64,000 nucleotides of DNA. It comes from Helicobacter pylori. Lineage in GTDB: Bacteria > Campylobacterota > Campylobacteria > Campylobacterales > Helicobacteraceae. The position numbers were made by a program, and so were the translations under genes. Positions 51,057 to 60,392 of this stretch are shown here, piece after piece (the first letter of the stretch is position 1; every line of letters begins with the position of its first letter). The stretch spans positions 806,001 through 870,000 of the forward strand of contig CP032039.1 of NCBI GenBank assembly GCA_008032935.1, read 5' to 3'. The notes under the pieces were generated by a model. It was not told the DNA's origin. It did not search any database and saw only the letters and a program-made list of their open reading frames with translations.

Positions 51057-52139
51057 TTAAAGCTCTTGCATGAGAGTGATGTGGTTAGCTAAAATCGCAT
51101 TCCTTTGCCCTGGAGAGCAATTTTTGCACATTTCTTTATTTTTGGAATTTTTAGAAGCGGTTTTGGTGTTGTTTTTAACGCTGATATTATTTTTAGAGGA
51201 GCGTTTTGGACTCGCTTTAGCCGGTTTTTTTGGGCTTTTTTTAGCGGGCGCGAAATCAGTGCTGTTGATTTGAGCGAAATACATGGGTTTATCTTTTTCT
51301 TTTTCTAGCGGCTTCTTAATGGCTTGCTCGCTAGCTGCCTCTTTCATTTCTTGAGATTTTTGCGTTTGAGTTTCCTCTATTTGAGATTTTTCTATTTGAG
51401 ATTTTTGGGCGGCTAAAGTTTGGGGCATGGCGTTGCCGATAGGGTCTAAATCTAGGTTGCTATTAGCGCTTTTTTGCAATTCTTGGTCATTACTAGACTG
51501 CGAATCAAAGATTTTAGATTCTTTCAAACGCCTGATCCTGTCTTGTATCTCTTCGTAATATTTTTCAGCATCAGCGTTAGACTTCTCGTTTTTTTCCCAA
51601 CGACTGCCCTTGTTGTAAGATTTAATCATGTCTTTTAGATTGTCATGGTAGCGTGTTTTCCAATAGAGCAACTCTTTTAAAGCCACTTCAGAAGCAAACG
51701 CATCGTCTTTAATGAGCAATTCCCCCATCACATTACGCAAAAAGGGGCTATCATTATGCCCATAGCTTTTTAGAACGCTTGGGATATAAGAATGATACAC
51801 GCCCGCGCTCGGATCCGAAAAATTGATTTTATAAACCCCTGCACATGATTCTTTCCATGCAATGCCTGCCATTTCATAGCCTAAATTTTCTTTAGAGCCG
51901 AATTGATAGGCGGCTTTTAAGACTTCTTTTTGCTTAGCGTTAAAGTCTTTAAGGTTGTCGCAATTGGTCATCATGACTTTAGTAACGGGCGATTTGGGTT
52001 TGTTTTTAACCCCCTTAGCGGGCTTAGGCTCTGTTTTAGTGGGGCTTTCTGCTGCAACTAAGCTTAAAGATGCACTTAAGGCTGTGCCTAGCCATAAGGC
52101 TTTAAAAAGGGTGTGAGTGAGTGGGGTTAAATGTTTCAA
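51057..52139 (-). CDS. Secreted lysozyme-fold-like protein
   Basis: A 360-residue protein, probably HP0973, with an N-terminal signal sequence (residues ~8-30, ending SLSLVAAE). Residues ~60-190 look like a lytic-transglycosylase fold: AGIAWKESCAGVYKIN has a glutamate where the catalytic one would be, and IKSYNKGSRW matches the AYNxG motif. The second half is low-complexity, with repeats of SQIE and KSQ and a basic lysine-rich end. Cell-wall binding or cleavage in the periplasm is the likely role. It is first in an operon with gpmI and gatC. Confidence 0.8.
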   Translation of the reverse strand: MKHLTPLTHTLFKALWLGTALSASLSLVAAESPTKTEPKPAKGVKNKPKSPVTKVMMTNCDNLKDFNAKQKEVLKAAYQFGSKENLGYEMAGIAWKESCAGVYKINFSDPSAGVYHSYIPSVLKSYGHNDSPFLRNVMGELLIKDDAFASEVALKELLYWKTRYHDNLKDMIKSYNKGSRWEKNEKSNADAEKYYEEIQDRIRRLKESKIFDSQSSNDQELQKSANSNLDLDPIGNAMPQTLAAQKSQIEKSQIEETQTQKSQEMKEAASEQAIKKPLEKEKDKPMYFAQINSTDFAPAKKSPKKPAKASPKRSSKNNISVKNNTKTASKNSKNKEMCKNCSPGQRNAILANHITLMQEL

Positions 52140-52251
52140 AACGCCTACCTTTTGTATTTAAAAAATAAACTAAACTAAAAATAAATTCAAGTATAATTCT
52201 AACATGATTTAGTCTTAAAAGTGATTTTGTTTTTTAGGGAGAATTGAGATT

Positions 52252-54357
52252 TTGCATTCAGATGAATTGTTAGTAGAGATTTTAGTTGAAGAATTGCCCG
52301 CACAAGCGTTATTGAATGAATATAAACAAATGCCTAAAAAACTCCACGCTCTTTTTCAAAAACGCGCTTTAGAAGTGGGAACTATAGAGGTTTTTTACAC
52401 CCCTAGGCGCTTGTGTTTGTTTATCAAAGACTTTCCTCTTTTAACCCAAGAAACTAAAGAGGAATTTTTTGGACCTCCCGTTAAAATCGCATGCAATCAT
52501 CAAGATAAAACGCAGGGGTTGAACGCTCTAGGTTTAGGGTTTTATCAAAAATTAGGACTAAAGGATCCCAAGCATTTCCAAACAGCGTTTAAAAACAATA
52601 AAGAGGTGCTTTATCATGCTAAAATCCATGAAAAAGAGCCTACAAAAGATTTAATCATGCCCATTGTGTTAGAGTTTTTAGAGGGTTTGAATTTCGGGAA
52701 GTCTATGCGTTGGGGCAATGTGGAAAAAAGCTTTATCAGACCTATTCATAATATTTGCGTGTTGTTTAATGGGGAAGATTTTAACGGTATTGAAGTCAAA
52801 GAGTATGGCTTTAAAACCAAGCAAGCCACCAAAGTGCACCGACAAGAGGGTTTTGATTTTATTGAAGTGGATAGCCCTAAAGCGTATTTTGAAGTTTTAG
52901 AAAAAAACCATGTCATTTTAGACCCTAAAAAGCGCGAAGCTAAAATCTTACAAGAAATTAAAGAGCTAGAAACAAAGCACCACATCATCGTGGAAATAGA
53001 TAGGGATCTATTAGATGAAGTTGTAGCGATCACAGAATACCCCAGCGCGCTTTTAGGGGAGTTTGACAAGGCGTTTTTAAAATTACCCAGTGAAATCATC
53101 ATCACTTCCATGAAAGAAAACCAGCGCTATTTTGCGGTCTTTAGTCAAAAAAGCCAAGAAGAAAGCCCAACATTGCACAACGGCTTTATTGTGGTGAGTA
53201 ACGCTATCAATAAAGACAAGCAAAAAATCATTTTAGGCAATCAAAAGGTTTTAAAAGCCCGTTTGAGCGATGCGGTTTTCTTTTATGAAAACGATCTCAA
53301 AAAGCCCTTAGATAATGCCCCTTTAGAGAGCGTGGTTTTTGTGCAAGGTTTAGGGACTTTAAAAGATAAAATGGAGCGAGAATCAATCATCGCTCAATGC
53401 TTGACGCAAAAATACCTTTCATCTTTAAACATGCCTTTAGAAAAAGCCCTTGAGTTGGTTAAAAGAGCCGTTCAGATCGCTAAAGCGGATTTACTCAGTG
53501 AAGTGGTGTATGAATTTAGCGAGCTTCAAGGGATCATGGGCTATTACTACGCTTTAAAACAAAACGAAAACGAATTGGTCGCTTTGAGTGTGAAAGAACA
53601 GTATTTGCCCGCAAGCGAAAACGCTCCCTTGCCCTCTAGCGTTTTCAGTTCAATCGTGGCTTTGAGCTTGAAAATAGACAGCCTGTTTTCTCTTTTTAGC
53701 GTGGGTAAAATCCCTAGCGGATCTAAAGATCCTTTTGCTTTGAGGCGCTTGAGTTTTGGGCTATTGAAAATCATCGCGCATTACGGGTTAGAATTTGATT
53801 TGAAAGCGGATTTGAAAAATCTCTTTGAAAAAGTGGCCGTTTATCAAAGCTTTGATTTAGAAATTTTAGAAAAGTTTTTACTGGAGCGCTTTAATAATCT
53901 AATAGATTGCAACCCCTCTATCATAAGGAGCGTGTTAAACACCAACGAGCGAGACATCGTTAAAATCATTCAAAAAGTCAAGGCCTTAAAACGCTTTTTA
54001 GACGATCCTAAAAACGCTCAAAAAAAAGAGTTGCTTTTTAGCGCTTTCAAACGCTTAGCCAATATCAATAAAGACAGAAACCTTAACGAATCAAGCGGGT
54101 TTTCTACGAGTCTTTTCAAAGAACCAGAAGAGCATGCCCTTTTTGAAGCGTTCAATGCGATCAAAACGAGCGCTTTTGAGAGTTTGGATAGCAAAATAGA
54201 AGCTTATTTCAGTTTGCATGCGCCTTTAGAAGAGTATTTTAAAAGCGTGTTAGTGATGGATAAAGATATAGAAATCCAAAAAAATCGTAAAAATTTCTTG
54301 TGGGGCGTGTATCAAAGTTTCTTAGAAATTGGGGATATTAAAGAAATTGCGATTTAA
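52252..54357 (+). CDS. glyS: Glycyl-tRNA synthetase beta subunit
   Basis: A 701-residue beta subunit of the two-subunit glycyl-tRNA synthetase. The N-terminus carries [15 protein letters not shown], the start typical of GlyS, followed by [11 protein letters not shown] and [14 protein letters not shown]; the C-terminal half is the helical HD-like and anticodon-binding part ([14 protein letters not shown] at ~490). It starts with TTG at 52252 after AGGGAGA. The alpha subunit is not in the window. Its last 29 bases overlap the first frame of cznC. Confidence 0.93.
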   Translation: MHSDELLVEILVEELPAQALLNEYKQMPKKLHALFQKRALEVGTIEVFYTPRRLCLFIKDFPLLTQETKEEFFGPPVKIACNHQDKTQGLNALGLGFYQKLGLKDPKHFQTAFKNNKEVLYHAKIHEKEPTKDLIMPIVLEFLEGLNFGKSMRWGNVEKSFIRPIHNICVLFNGEDFNGIEVKEYGFKTKQATKVHRQEGFDFIEVDSPKAYFEVLEKNHVILDPKKREAKILQEIKELETKHHIIVEIDRDLLDEVVAITEYPSALLGEFDKAFLKLPSEIIITSMKENQRYFAVFSQKSQEESPTLHNGFIVVSNAINKDKQKIILGNQKVLKARLSDAVFFYENDLKKPLDNAPLESVVFVQGLGTLKDKMERESIIAQCLTQKYLSSLNMPLEKALELVKRAVQIAKADLLSEVVYEFSELQGIMGYYYALKQNENELVALSVKEQYLPASENAPLPSSVFSSIVALSLKIDSLFSLFSVGKIPSGSKDPFALRRLSFGLLKIIAHYGLEFDLKADLKNLFEKVAVYQSFDLEILEKFLLERFNNLIDCNPSIIRSVLNTNERDIVKIIQKVKALKRFLDDPKNAQKKELLFSAFKRLANINKDRNLNESSGFSTSLFKEPEEHALFEAFNAIKTSAFESLDSKIEAYFSLHAPLEEYFKSVLVMDKDIEIQKNRKNFLWGVYQSFLEIGDIKEIAI

Positions 54358-55645
54358 TGCTATCAAACGCAAAGTCCAGCGTTTTTTAGGGGTCGTTTCT
54401 CTTATAAGCATGTTGAGTGTGGGCATGCTTAGCGCGAAAACCTTTACCCTACAAGAGTTTTTTAAAGAAGTAGAAACCAACTCTATGGAGCTGATCGGTA
54501 AAAAAGCCGATTTTAAAAGCCGTTTGAATGAGCAACGCTCCGTGAACGCTTGGGATTTCCCCTATATTTATAATGAAACTTCTATGGTGAAAAACTTCCA
54601 AGGCATTGTAGAAGCGCAGCCCAGAACCCTTTTAATGGTAAGGCCCAAGCTCCCATGGGTGAGCTCGCTTTTATCCAAAAGCCTTTCTATTAAAACCATT
54701 CAATACGATAAAAGCTATCAATTGAATAAAAATCTCGCTTTTATTGGCGCTAAACGCTTATATTTGACTTATGTGATGACTAAAGAAAAGTATCAGGTGT
54801 ATGCGCAGCGGGAAGCGAACTTTTATTCGCAGCTCAAAATCGCTAAAGAAAAAGTCAAAGCCGGCAGCATGAGCGAAAAGGATTATATCAACTTCAATAA
54901 TTCTTATTTGGAATCCAAACTCGCTAAAACCAATGTGGAAACCAAACTCATAGATTTAGAAAAAATGCTAGACACGATGCTTGCGATTGTGGAGCCGGTC
55001 AAAGAGGGGGCGCATTTTGACACTTATTTAGACCATTTGCATGACGTCAAGGTGATCGGTTTGGATTTTGAATACGTGCGATTAGAACCTGAAGCTTTAA
55101 AGTTTAAATTGGATCGCTCGTTGTATGTGGATATTTTGGATCTAACGGCTAAAGATTATCAAGTGAATGCGAAATTGGCTAATAGAGACGTGTTTAATGC
55201 ATTTGAATTTGGGATTGGCTCTGAAAGCTATAACTCTTCAACCAATCTTTCTATAGAAGTGCATATCCCTTTACCGGTAACGCCTAAAAACATCTATCAA
55301 AAGCGTAAATTCTTGGATTTGCAAAGCGGGACGCTCGCGCAAAATGAAGTGATGAAACGAAACATTAGAATCAACGCCAATTCCTACTTAAACCAGCTCA
55401 AAACCAAAGAAGCATACATTGAAACCCAAAAAGAAGCCATTGCCAATAAGAAGCGTTTGATGGAAATGGGGCGCATCGCTTATGAAGCCCAAAAAATCGG
55501 GCTTTTTGAATACTTGATTTATCAAAATTCTTACATGGACGCTCTCATCACTCTAGCGGAAGCCAAGATTGAATACATTGATATTAGCGCGCTTTTAGAA
55601 GAGACTTTAGGGGAGAGCTTGACCAGATTAGGAGAATTGCATTGA
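54329..55645 (+). CDS. cznC: TolC-like outer-membrane component of the Czn metal pump
   Basis: A 438-residue outer-membrane factor (HP0971, also hefD). A signal segment near residues 17-36 ends [11 protein letters not shown]. The remainder is long helices (for example [20 protein letters not shown]) as in the TolC tunnel. With CznB and CznA it exports Cd, Zn and Ni. The start is uncertain: TTG at 54329 lies inside glyS, and TTG at 54347 is as good. Its stop overlaps the cznB start by four bases. Confidence 0.87.
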   Translation: MGILKKLRFNAIKRKVQRFLGVVSLISMLSVGMLSAKTFTLQEFFKEVETNSMELIGKKADFKSRLNEQRSVNAWDFPYIYNETSMVKNFQGIVEAQPRTLLMVRPKLPWVSSLLSKSLSIKTIQYDKSYQLNKNLAFIGAKRLYLTYVMTKEKYQVYAQREANFYSQLKIAKEKVKAGSMSEKDYINFNNSYLESKLAKTNVETKLIDLEKMLDTMLAIVEPVKEGAHFDTYLDHLHDVKVIGLDFEYVRLEPEALKFKLDRSLYVDILDLTAKDYQVNAKLANRDVFNAFEFGIGSESYNSSTNLSIEVHIPLPVTPKNIYQKRKFLDLQSGTLAQNEVMKRNIRINANSYLNQLKTKEAYIETQKEAIANKKRLMEMGRIAYEAQKIGLFEYLIYQNSYMDALITLAEAKIEYIDISALLEETLGESLTRLGELH

Positions 55646-56721
55646 AGCGGGCGTTATGGTGGCTTATGTTAATGGGCGTTTTTTCAATGGGTGTTTTTTT
55701 GGAAGCCAAAGAGTATCCAGAAATTGTTTTAGAAGAAAAAAACTTGCAACCCATGGGGTTAAAGGTGATTAAATTAGATAAAGAGATTTTTAGTAAAGGG
55801 CTTCCTTTTAACGCTTATATTGATTTTGATAGTAAAAGCTCTGTGGTGCAGAGTTTGAGTTTTGATGCGTCTGTGGTCGCTGTTTATAAAAGAGAGGGCG
55901 AGCAGGTGAAGGCTGGAGATGCGATCTGTGAAGTGAGCTCTATTGATTTGAGCAATTTGTATTTTGAATTGCAAAACAACCAAAATAAATTAAAAATCGC
56001 TAAAGATATTACTAAAAAAGATTTAGAGCTTTATAGGGCCGGTGTCATTCCTAAAAGAGAGTATCAAACGAGCTTTCTAACCAGTGAAGAAATGGGCTTA
56101 AAGGTGGAACAATTAGAGAGCGCGTTTAAAAGCTTTGGCGTGGATCCCAAAAACCCTAAAGGGCAGTATGGTTTTAGGATTGTGGCTAGAGATGGCGGTC
56201 TTTTAGCGTTAGCGCCTAAAAATGTGGGCGAGAAGATTCTGGCTTTCACTAGCTACGTGCGTATTTCAAAAAGCGATGATTTGATCGCTCAAATCAAATT
56301 GCCTGTAGGCGTTTCTAAAACCATTAAAAGGGATTCGCCAGTCTATAATGAAGAGGGGGAAAAAATCGGGAAGATCCAAAGCGTTTCGGTGGTTTTAGAC
56401 AAAGGCTCTAACACGATTTTAGCCACCGCTTTATTAGATGAGGGCAATTACCATGTGGGGGAAATGGTAGAAATGTATATTCAAGGCTCTCAACCTAAAG
56501 ACTCCGTTTTAATCCCTTCAAACGCTTTAATCAGGAATGGGAAAGATTACCTGGTGTTTGTGAGGACGCCTAAAGGTTTTAGGCCTGTGGCGGTTCAAGT
56601 TTTAGAAGAGCGCAGCAAGATTTTTATCGTGAGCGCTCAAAATTTACACCCCAATGACAGCGTGGCAGTGGGGTCATTGATAGGGTTAAAAGGCATGATC
56701 AACAATTTAGGGGAGGAATAA
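55642..56721 (+). CDS. cznB: Membrane fusion protein of the Czn metal pump
   Basis: A 359-residue periplasmic adaptor (HP0970, hefE) of the HlyD/RND type, with a signal sequence (~residues 5-22), a biotinyl-lipoyl-like barrel half SVVAVYKREGEQVKAGDAIC near residue 75, a short coiled coil, and the beta-barrel GEKILAFTSYVRIS. It starts with TTG (55642) preceded by AGGAGA and overlaps the cznC stop. It joins CznC to CznA. Confidence 0.9.
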   Translation: MKRALWWLMLMGVFSMGVFLEAKEYPEIVLEEKNLQPMGLKVIKLDKEIFSKGLPFNAYIDFDSKSSVVQSLSFDASVVAVYKREGEQVKAGDAICEVSSIDLSNLYFELQNNQNKLKIAKDITKKDLELYRAGVIPKREYQTSFLTSEEMGLKVEQLESAFKSFGVDPKNPKGQYGFRIVARDGGLLALAPKNVGEKILAFTSYVRISKSDDLIAQIKLPVGVSKTIKRDSPVYNEEGEKIGKIQSVSVVLDKGSNTILATALLDEGNYHVGEMVEMYIQGSQPKDSVLIPSNALIRNGKDYLVFVRTPKGFRPVAVQVLEERSKIFIVSAQNLHPNDSVAVGSLIGLKGMINNLGEE

Positions 56722-59700
56722 TGCTCGCTTCCATTATTGAATTTTCCTTACGCCAAAGAGTGATCGTGATTGTTGGCGCAATTCTTATTTTGTTTTTTGG
56801 GACTTATAGTTTTATCCACACTCCAGTGGACGCTTTCCCGGATATTTCGCCCACTCAAGTTAAAATCATTTTAAAACTCCCCGGCTCTAGCCCTGAAGAA
56901 ATGGAAAATAACATCGTGCGCCCTTTAGAACTAGAGCTTTTAGGCTTAAAGGGGCAAAAATCTTTAAGGAGCGTTTCAAAATATTCTATTTCAGACATCA
57001 CGATAGATTTTGATGACAGCGTGGATATTTATTTAGCGAGAAATATTGTTAATGAACGCTTGAGCAGCGTGATGAAAGATTTACCCGTTGGGGTTGAAGG
57101 GGGCATGGCGCCCATTGTTACGCCCTTATCGGACATCTTTATGTTCACCATTGATGGCAACATCACTGAGATAGAAAAACGACAGCTTTTAGACTTTGTG
57201 ATCCGCCCGCAATTAAGAATGATTAGCGGCGTAGCAGATGTCAATTCCATTGGAGGCTTTAGCAGGGCGTTTGTGATTGTGCCGGATTTTAATGACATGG
57301 CGAGACTTGGAGTGAGTATTTCTGATTTAGAATCGGCTGTGAGAGTGAATTTAAGAAACAGCGGAGCGGGGCGCGTGGATAGAGATGGCGAAACCTTTTT
57401 AGTCAAAATCCAAACCGCTTCTTTGAGTTTAGAAGACATTGGCAAAATCACCGTTTCCACGAATTTAGGGCATTTGCACATTAAGGATTTTGCGAAAGTC
57501 ATCAGCCAGTCTCGCACCCGCTTAGGGTTTGTCACTAAAGATGGCACGGGCGAGACCACAGAAGGCTTAGTGCTTTCTTTAAAAGACGCTAACACCAAAG
57601 AAATCATCACTCAAGTGTATCAAAAACTAGAAGAATTAAAACCCTTTTTACCGAGCGGCGTTTCCATTAATGTTTTTTATGATCGCTCAGAATTCACGCA
57701 AAAAGCCATTGCCACCGTTTCTAAAACGCTCATTGAAGCCGTTGTTTTAATCATCATCACGCTCTTTTTATTTTTAGGGAATTTGAGGGCGAGCGTGGCT
57801 GTGGGGGTGATTTTACCTTTAAGCTTGTCCGTGGCGTTTATTTTTATCAAGCTCAATAATTTGACTTTGAACTTGATGAGTTTGGGGGGGTTGATTATCG
57901 CTATAGGCATGCTCATTGACTCAGCCGTGGTGGTGGTGGAAAACGCTTTTGAAAAATTGAGCGCTAACACTAAAACCACTAAACTCCATGCGATCTATCG
58001 CTCATGCAAAGAAATCGCCGTTTCAGTGGTGAGCGGGGTGGTGATCATCATTGTGTTTTTTGTGCCGATTTTAACCTTGCAGGGGTTAGAGGGCAAGATG
58101 TTTAGGCCTTTAGCGCAAAGCATAGTGTATGCGCTTTTAGGCACTTTAGTTCTATCCATCACTATCATTCCTGTAGTGAGCTCTCTTGTTTTAAAAGCCA
58201 CGCCCCATAGCGAAACCTTTTTAACGAGATTTTTAAACAAATTCTACGCCCCTTTATTGGAATTTTTTGTGCGTAACCCTAAAAAAGTGATTTTAGGAGC
58301 GTTTGTTTTTTTAGTGGCGAGCCTTTCTTTATTCCCTTTTGTGGGGAAGAATTTCATGCCCGCTTTAGATGAGGGCGATGTGGTTTTGAGCGTGGAAACC
58401 ACCCCCTCTATTTCCTTAGATCAATCTAAAGATCTCATGTTAAACATTGAAAGCGCGATTAAAAAGCACATCAAGGAAGTTAAAAGCATTGTCGCGCGCA
58501 CAGGGAGCGATGAATTGGGGCTGGATTTAGGGGGTTTGAATCAAACCGATACTTTTATTTCTTTCATCCCTAAAAAAGAATGGAGCGTTAAAACCAAAGA
58601 TGAATTATTAGAAAAAATCACAGATTCCTTAAAAGACTTTAAGGGGATTAACTTTTCTTTCACCCAACCCATTGAAATGCGGATTTCTGAAATGCTTACA
58701 GGGGTTAGGGGGGATTTAGCGGTTAAGATTTTTGGAGATGATATTGGCGAATTGAATAAATTGAGCTTTCAAATCGCGCAAGCTTTAAAAGGGATTAAAG
58801 GCTCTAGTGAAGTTTTAACCACGCTTAATGAGGGTGTGAATTATTTGTATGTAACGCCTAATAAAGAAGCGATGGCGGATGTGGGGATCAGTAGCGATGA
58901 ATTTTCCAAGTTTTTAAAATCCGCTTTAGAGGGCTTGATCGTGGATGTGATCCCTACAGGGATTTCACGAACCCCGGTGATGATCCGCCAAGAGAGCGAT
59001 TTTGCAAGCTCTATCACTAAAATCAAAAGTTTAGCCTTGACTTCCAAATATGGCGTTTTAGTGCCTATCACTTCTATCGCTAAGATTGAAGAAGTGGATG
59101 GCCCTGTTTCTATCGTGCGTGAAAATTCAAGGCGCATGAGCGTGGTTCGCAGTAATGTGGTGGGGCGCGATTTAAATTCTTTCGTAGAAGAGGCTAAAAA
59201 AGTGATCGCTCAAAACATCAAACTCCCTCCTAGCTACTATATCACTTATGGGGGGCAGTTTGAAAACCAGCAACGGGCCAACAAAAGGCTTTCTACTGTT
59301 ATCCCTTTAAGCATCTTAGCGATTTTTTTCATCCTCTTTTTCACTTTTAAAAGCATTCCTTTAGCCTTACTCATTCTTTTGAATATCCCTTTTGCGGTTA
59401 CCGGAGGCCTTATTGCGTTGTTTGCGGTAGGGGAGTATATTTCCGTGCCAGCGAGCGTGGGCTTCATCGCTCTTTTTGGGATTGCGGTTTTAAACGGCGT
59501 GGTGATGATAGGCTATTTTAAAGAGCTTCTCTTGCAAGGAAAAAGCGTAGAAGAATGCGTTTTATTGGGCGCTAAAAGGCGTTTGAGGCCGGTTTTAATG
59601 ACCGCTTGCATTGCCGGTTTGGGTTTGCTCCCTTTATTATTTTCTCATAGCGTGGGATCAGAAGTCCAAAAACCTTTAGCGATCGTGGTGCTTGGGGGCT

Positions 59701-59780
59701 TAGTCACCTCAAGCGCTCTAACCTTACTCCTACTACCGCCCATGTTCATGCTCATCGCTAAAAAGATTAAAATCAATTAA
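56721..59780 (+). CDS. cznA: RND heavy-metal efflux transporter CznA
   Basis: A 1019-residue inner-membrane proton-driven pump of the heavy-metal RND family (HP0969, hefF). It has twelve membrane spans in two repeats, with large periplasmic loops. Key features: TPVDAFPDISPTQVKI near residue 35, SLGGLIIAIGMLIDSAVVVV (span 4, residues ~395) and a span-10 region near SVGFIALFGIAVLNGVVM. The ATG overlaps the cznB stop (TAATG), with GGGAGG before it. Metals are Cd, Zn and Ni from studies of this operon. Required for nickel balance and urease function in that work. Confidence 0.93.
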   Translation: MLASIIEFSLRQRVIVIVGAILILFFGTYSFIHTPVDAFPDISPTQVKIILKLPGSSPEEMENNIVRPLELELLGLKGQKSLRSVSKYSISDITIDFDDSVDIYLARNIVNERLSSVMKDLPVGVEGGMAPIVTPLSDIFMFTIDGNITEIEKRQLLDFVIRPQLRMISGVADVNSIGGFSRAFVIVPDFNDMARLGVSISDLESAVRVNLRNSGAGRVDRDGETFLVKIQTASLSLEDIGKITVSTNLGHLHIKDFAKVISQSRTRLGFVTKDGTGETTEGLVLSLKDANTKEIITQVYQKLEELKPFLPSGVSINVFYDRSEFTQKAIATVSKTLIEAVVLIIITLFLFLGNLRASVAVGVILPLSLSVAFIFIKLNNLTLNLMSLGGLIIAIGMLIDSAVVVVENAFEKLSANTKTTKLHAIYRSCKEIAVSVVSGVVIIIVFFVPILTLQGLEGKMFRPLAQSIVYALLGTLVLSITIIPVVSSLVLKATPHSETFLTRFLNKFYAPLLEFFVRNPKKVILGAFVFLVASLSLFPFVGKNFMPALDEGDVVLSVETTPSISLDQSKDLMLNIESAIKKHIKEVKSIVARTGSDELGLDLGGLNQTDTFISFIPKKEWSVKTKDELLEKITDSLKDFKGINFSFTQPIEMRISEMLTGVRGDLAVKIFGDDIGELNKLSFQIAQALKGIKGSSEVLTTLNEGVNYLYVTPNKEAMADVGISSDEFSKFLKSALEGLIVDVIPTGISRTPVMIRQESDFASSITKIKSLALTSKYGVLVPITSIAKIEEVDGPVSIVRENSRRMSVVRSNVVGRDLNSFVEEAKKVIAQNIKLPPSYYITYGGQFENQQRANKRLSTVIPLSILAIFFILFFTFKSIPLALLILLNIPFAVTGGLIALFAVGEYISVPASVGFIALFGIAVLNGVVMIGYFKELLLQGKSVEECVLLGAKRRLRPVLMTACIAGLGLLPLLFSHSVGSEVQKPLAIVVLGGLVTSSALTLLLLPPMFMLIAKKIKIN

Positions 59781-59790
59781 GGGATTTCAC

Positions 59791-60072
59791 ATGCTCGCTT
59801 TAGAAATTTATATTGATATTTGCTTGAAAGACGCTTTAATAGATTATTTGTTTGAAAAAGGCTTTGATGATTTTTTTTATGTGGAATGCTATAAATACGC
59901 CGCTTCTTCGCTGCTTTTAAGCCAAAAAGAGCAGGTGAGCGGGCGCAAGGATTACGCTAAATTCAAGCTTTTTTTAAGCGATGAGATCGCTTTATCTCTA
60001 GCAAAAGCCTTAAAAAATCAGTTCGCTTCCAAAGAAATGAAATTGTTTTATTCCAAAACGCATGGGTTGTAA
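59791..60072 (+). CDS. DUF3240-like small protein of the czn operon
   Basis: A 93-residue protein, probably HP0968, starting 10 bases after cznA. It resembles the small ferredoxin-like DUF3240 proteins encoded beside heavy-metal RND pumps: an N-terminal strand (ALEIYIDICLKDALIDYLFE) with the family's GFDDFFYV-type segment, then a helix. It may be a regulatory or metal-binding accessory. A palindrome at 60133-60150 probably ends the operon. Confidence 0.75.
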   Translation: MLALEIYIDICLKDALIDYLFEKGFDDFFYVECYKYAASSLLLSQKEQVSGRKDYAKFKLFLSDEIALSLAKALKNQFASKEMKLFYSKTHGL

Positions 60073-60132
60073 GGGTTTAAGCCTTATTGAATTTCAATAT
60101 CCTTTATTTCCGCTTTTTTCCAAGAGATTATC

Positions 60133-60150
60133 GCTTGATTAAAATCAAGC
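60133..60150 (+). terminator. Putative terminator of the czn operon
   Basis: GCTTGATT-AA-AATCAAGC is a perfect palindrome, followed by TCTTTAATATTTTTGAG. It sits 60 bases after the DUF3240-like gene. Confidence 0.55.
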
Positions 60151-60196
60151 TCTTTAATATTTTTGAGTTTTTTAGTTTTGATTGTGAAAAATCAAG

Positions 60197-60202
60197 TATA
60201 AT
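60197..60202 (+). promoter_or_regulatory. -10 box and palindrome before a CT-repeat frame
   Basis: TATAAT in the context CAAGTATAATACC. The next bases are the palindrome CACCATTAAATGGTG (60206-60220), then TAGGAG and an ATG at 60234. This is a complete expression signal with only a 15-codon frame behind it. Confidence 0.55.
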
Positions 60203-60233
60203 ACCCACCATTAAATGGTGCTAGGAGTTTGTA

Positions 60234-60281
60234 ATGACTATTATTCTTAAAAATCCGCTTTCTTTCTCTCTCTCTCTCTAG
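60234..60281 (+). pseudogene. Truncated leader with CT dinucleotide tract
   Basis: A 15-codon frame MTIILKNPLSFSLSLS... (reads MTIILKNPLSFSLSL) begins after a good ribosome site. It contains a TC run of 15 bases at 60265-60279. Repeats like this near the 5' end switch outer-membrane protein genes on and off in H. pylori. Changing the number of CT units does not open a long frame here, so it looks like the leftover start of a phase-variable gene. Confidence 0.4.
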
Positions 60282-60392
60282 TCAGCCGTTTTATCTTTTC
60301 ACCCCCATATAAACCCATACCCATATAAACCTATATTTTAGGGATTTTTGCGTCTTGTTTAGATTTTAATTTTTAATTTTAAAGGATTGGTA

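Noticed and set aside
57029-57610. 193-codon minus-strand frame in cznA
   Set aside because: Antisense to a well-conserved RND pump; no ribosome site or domain.
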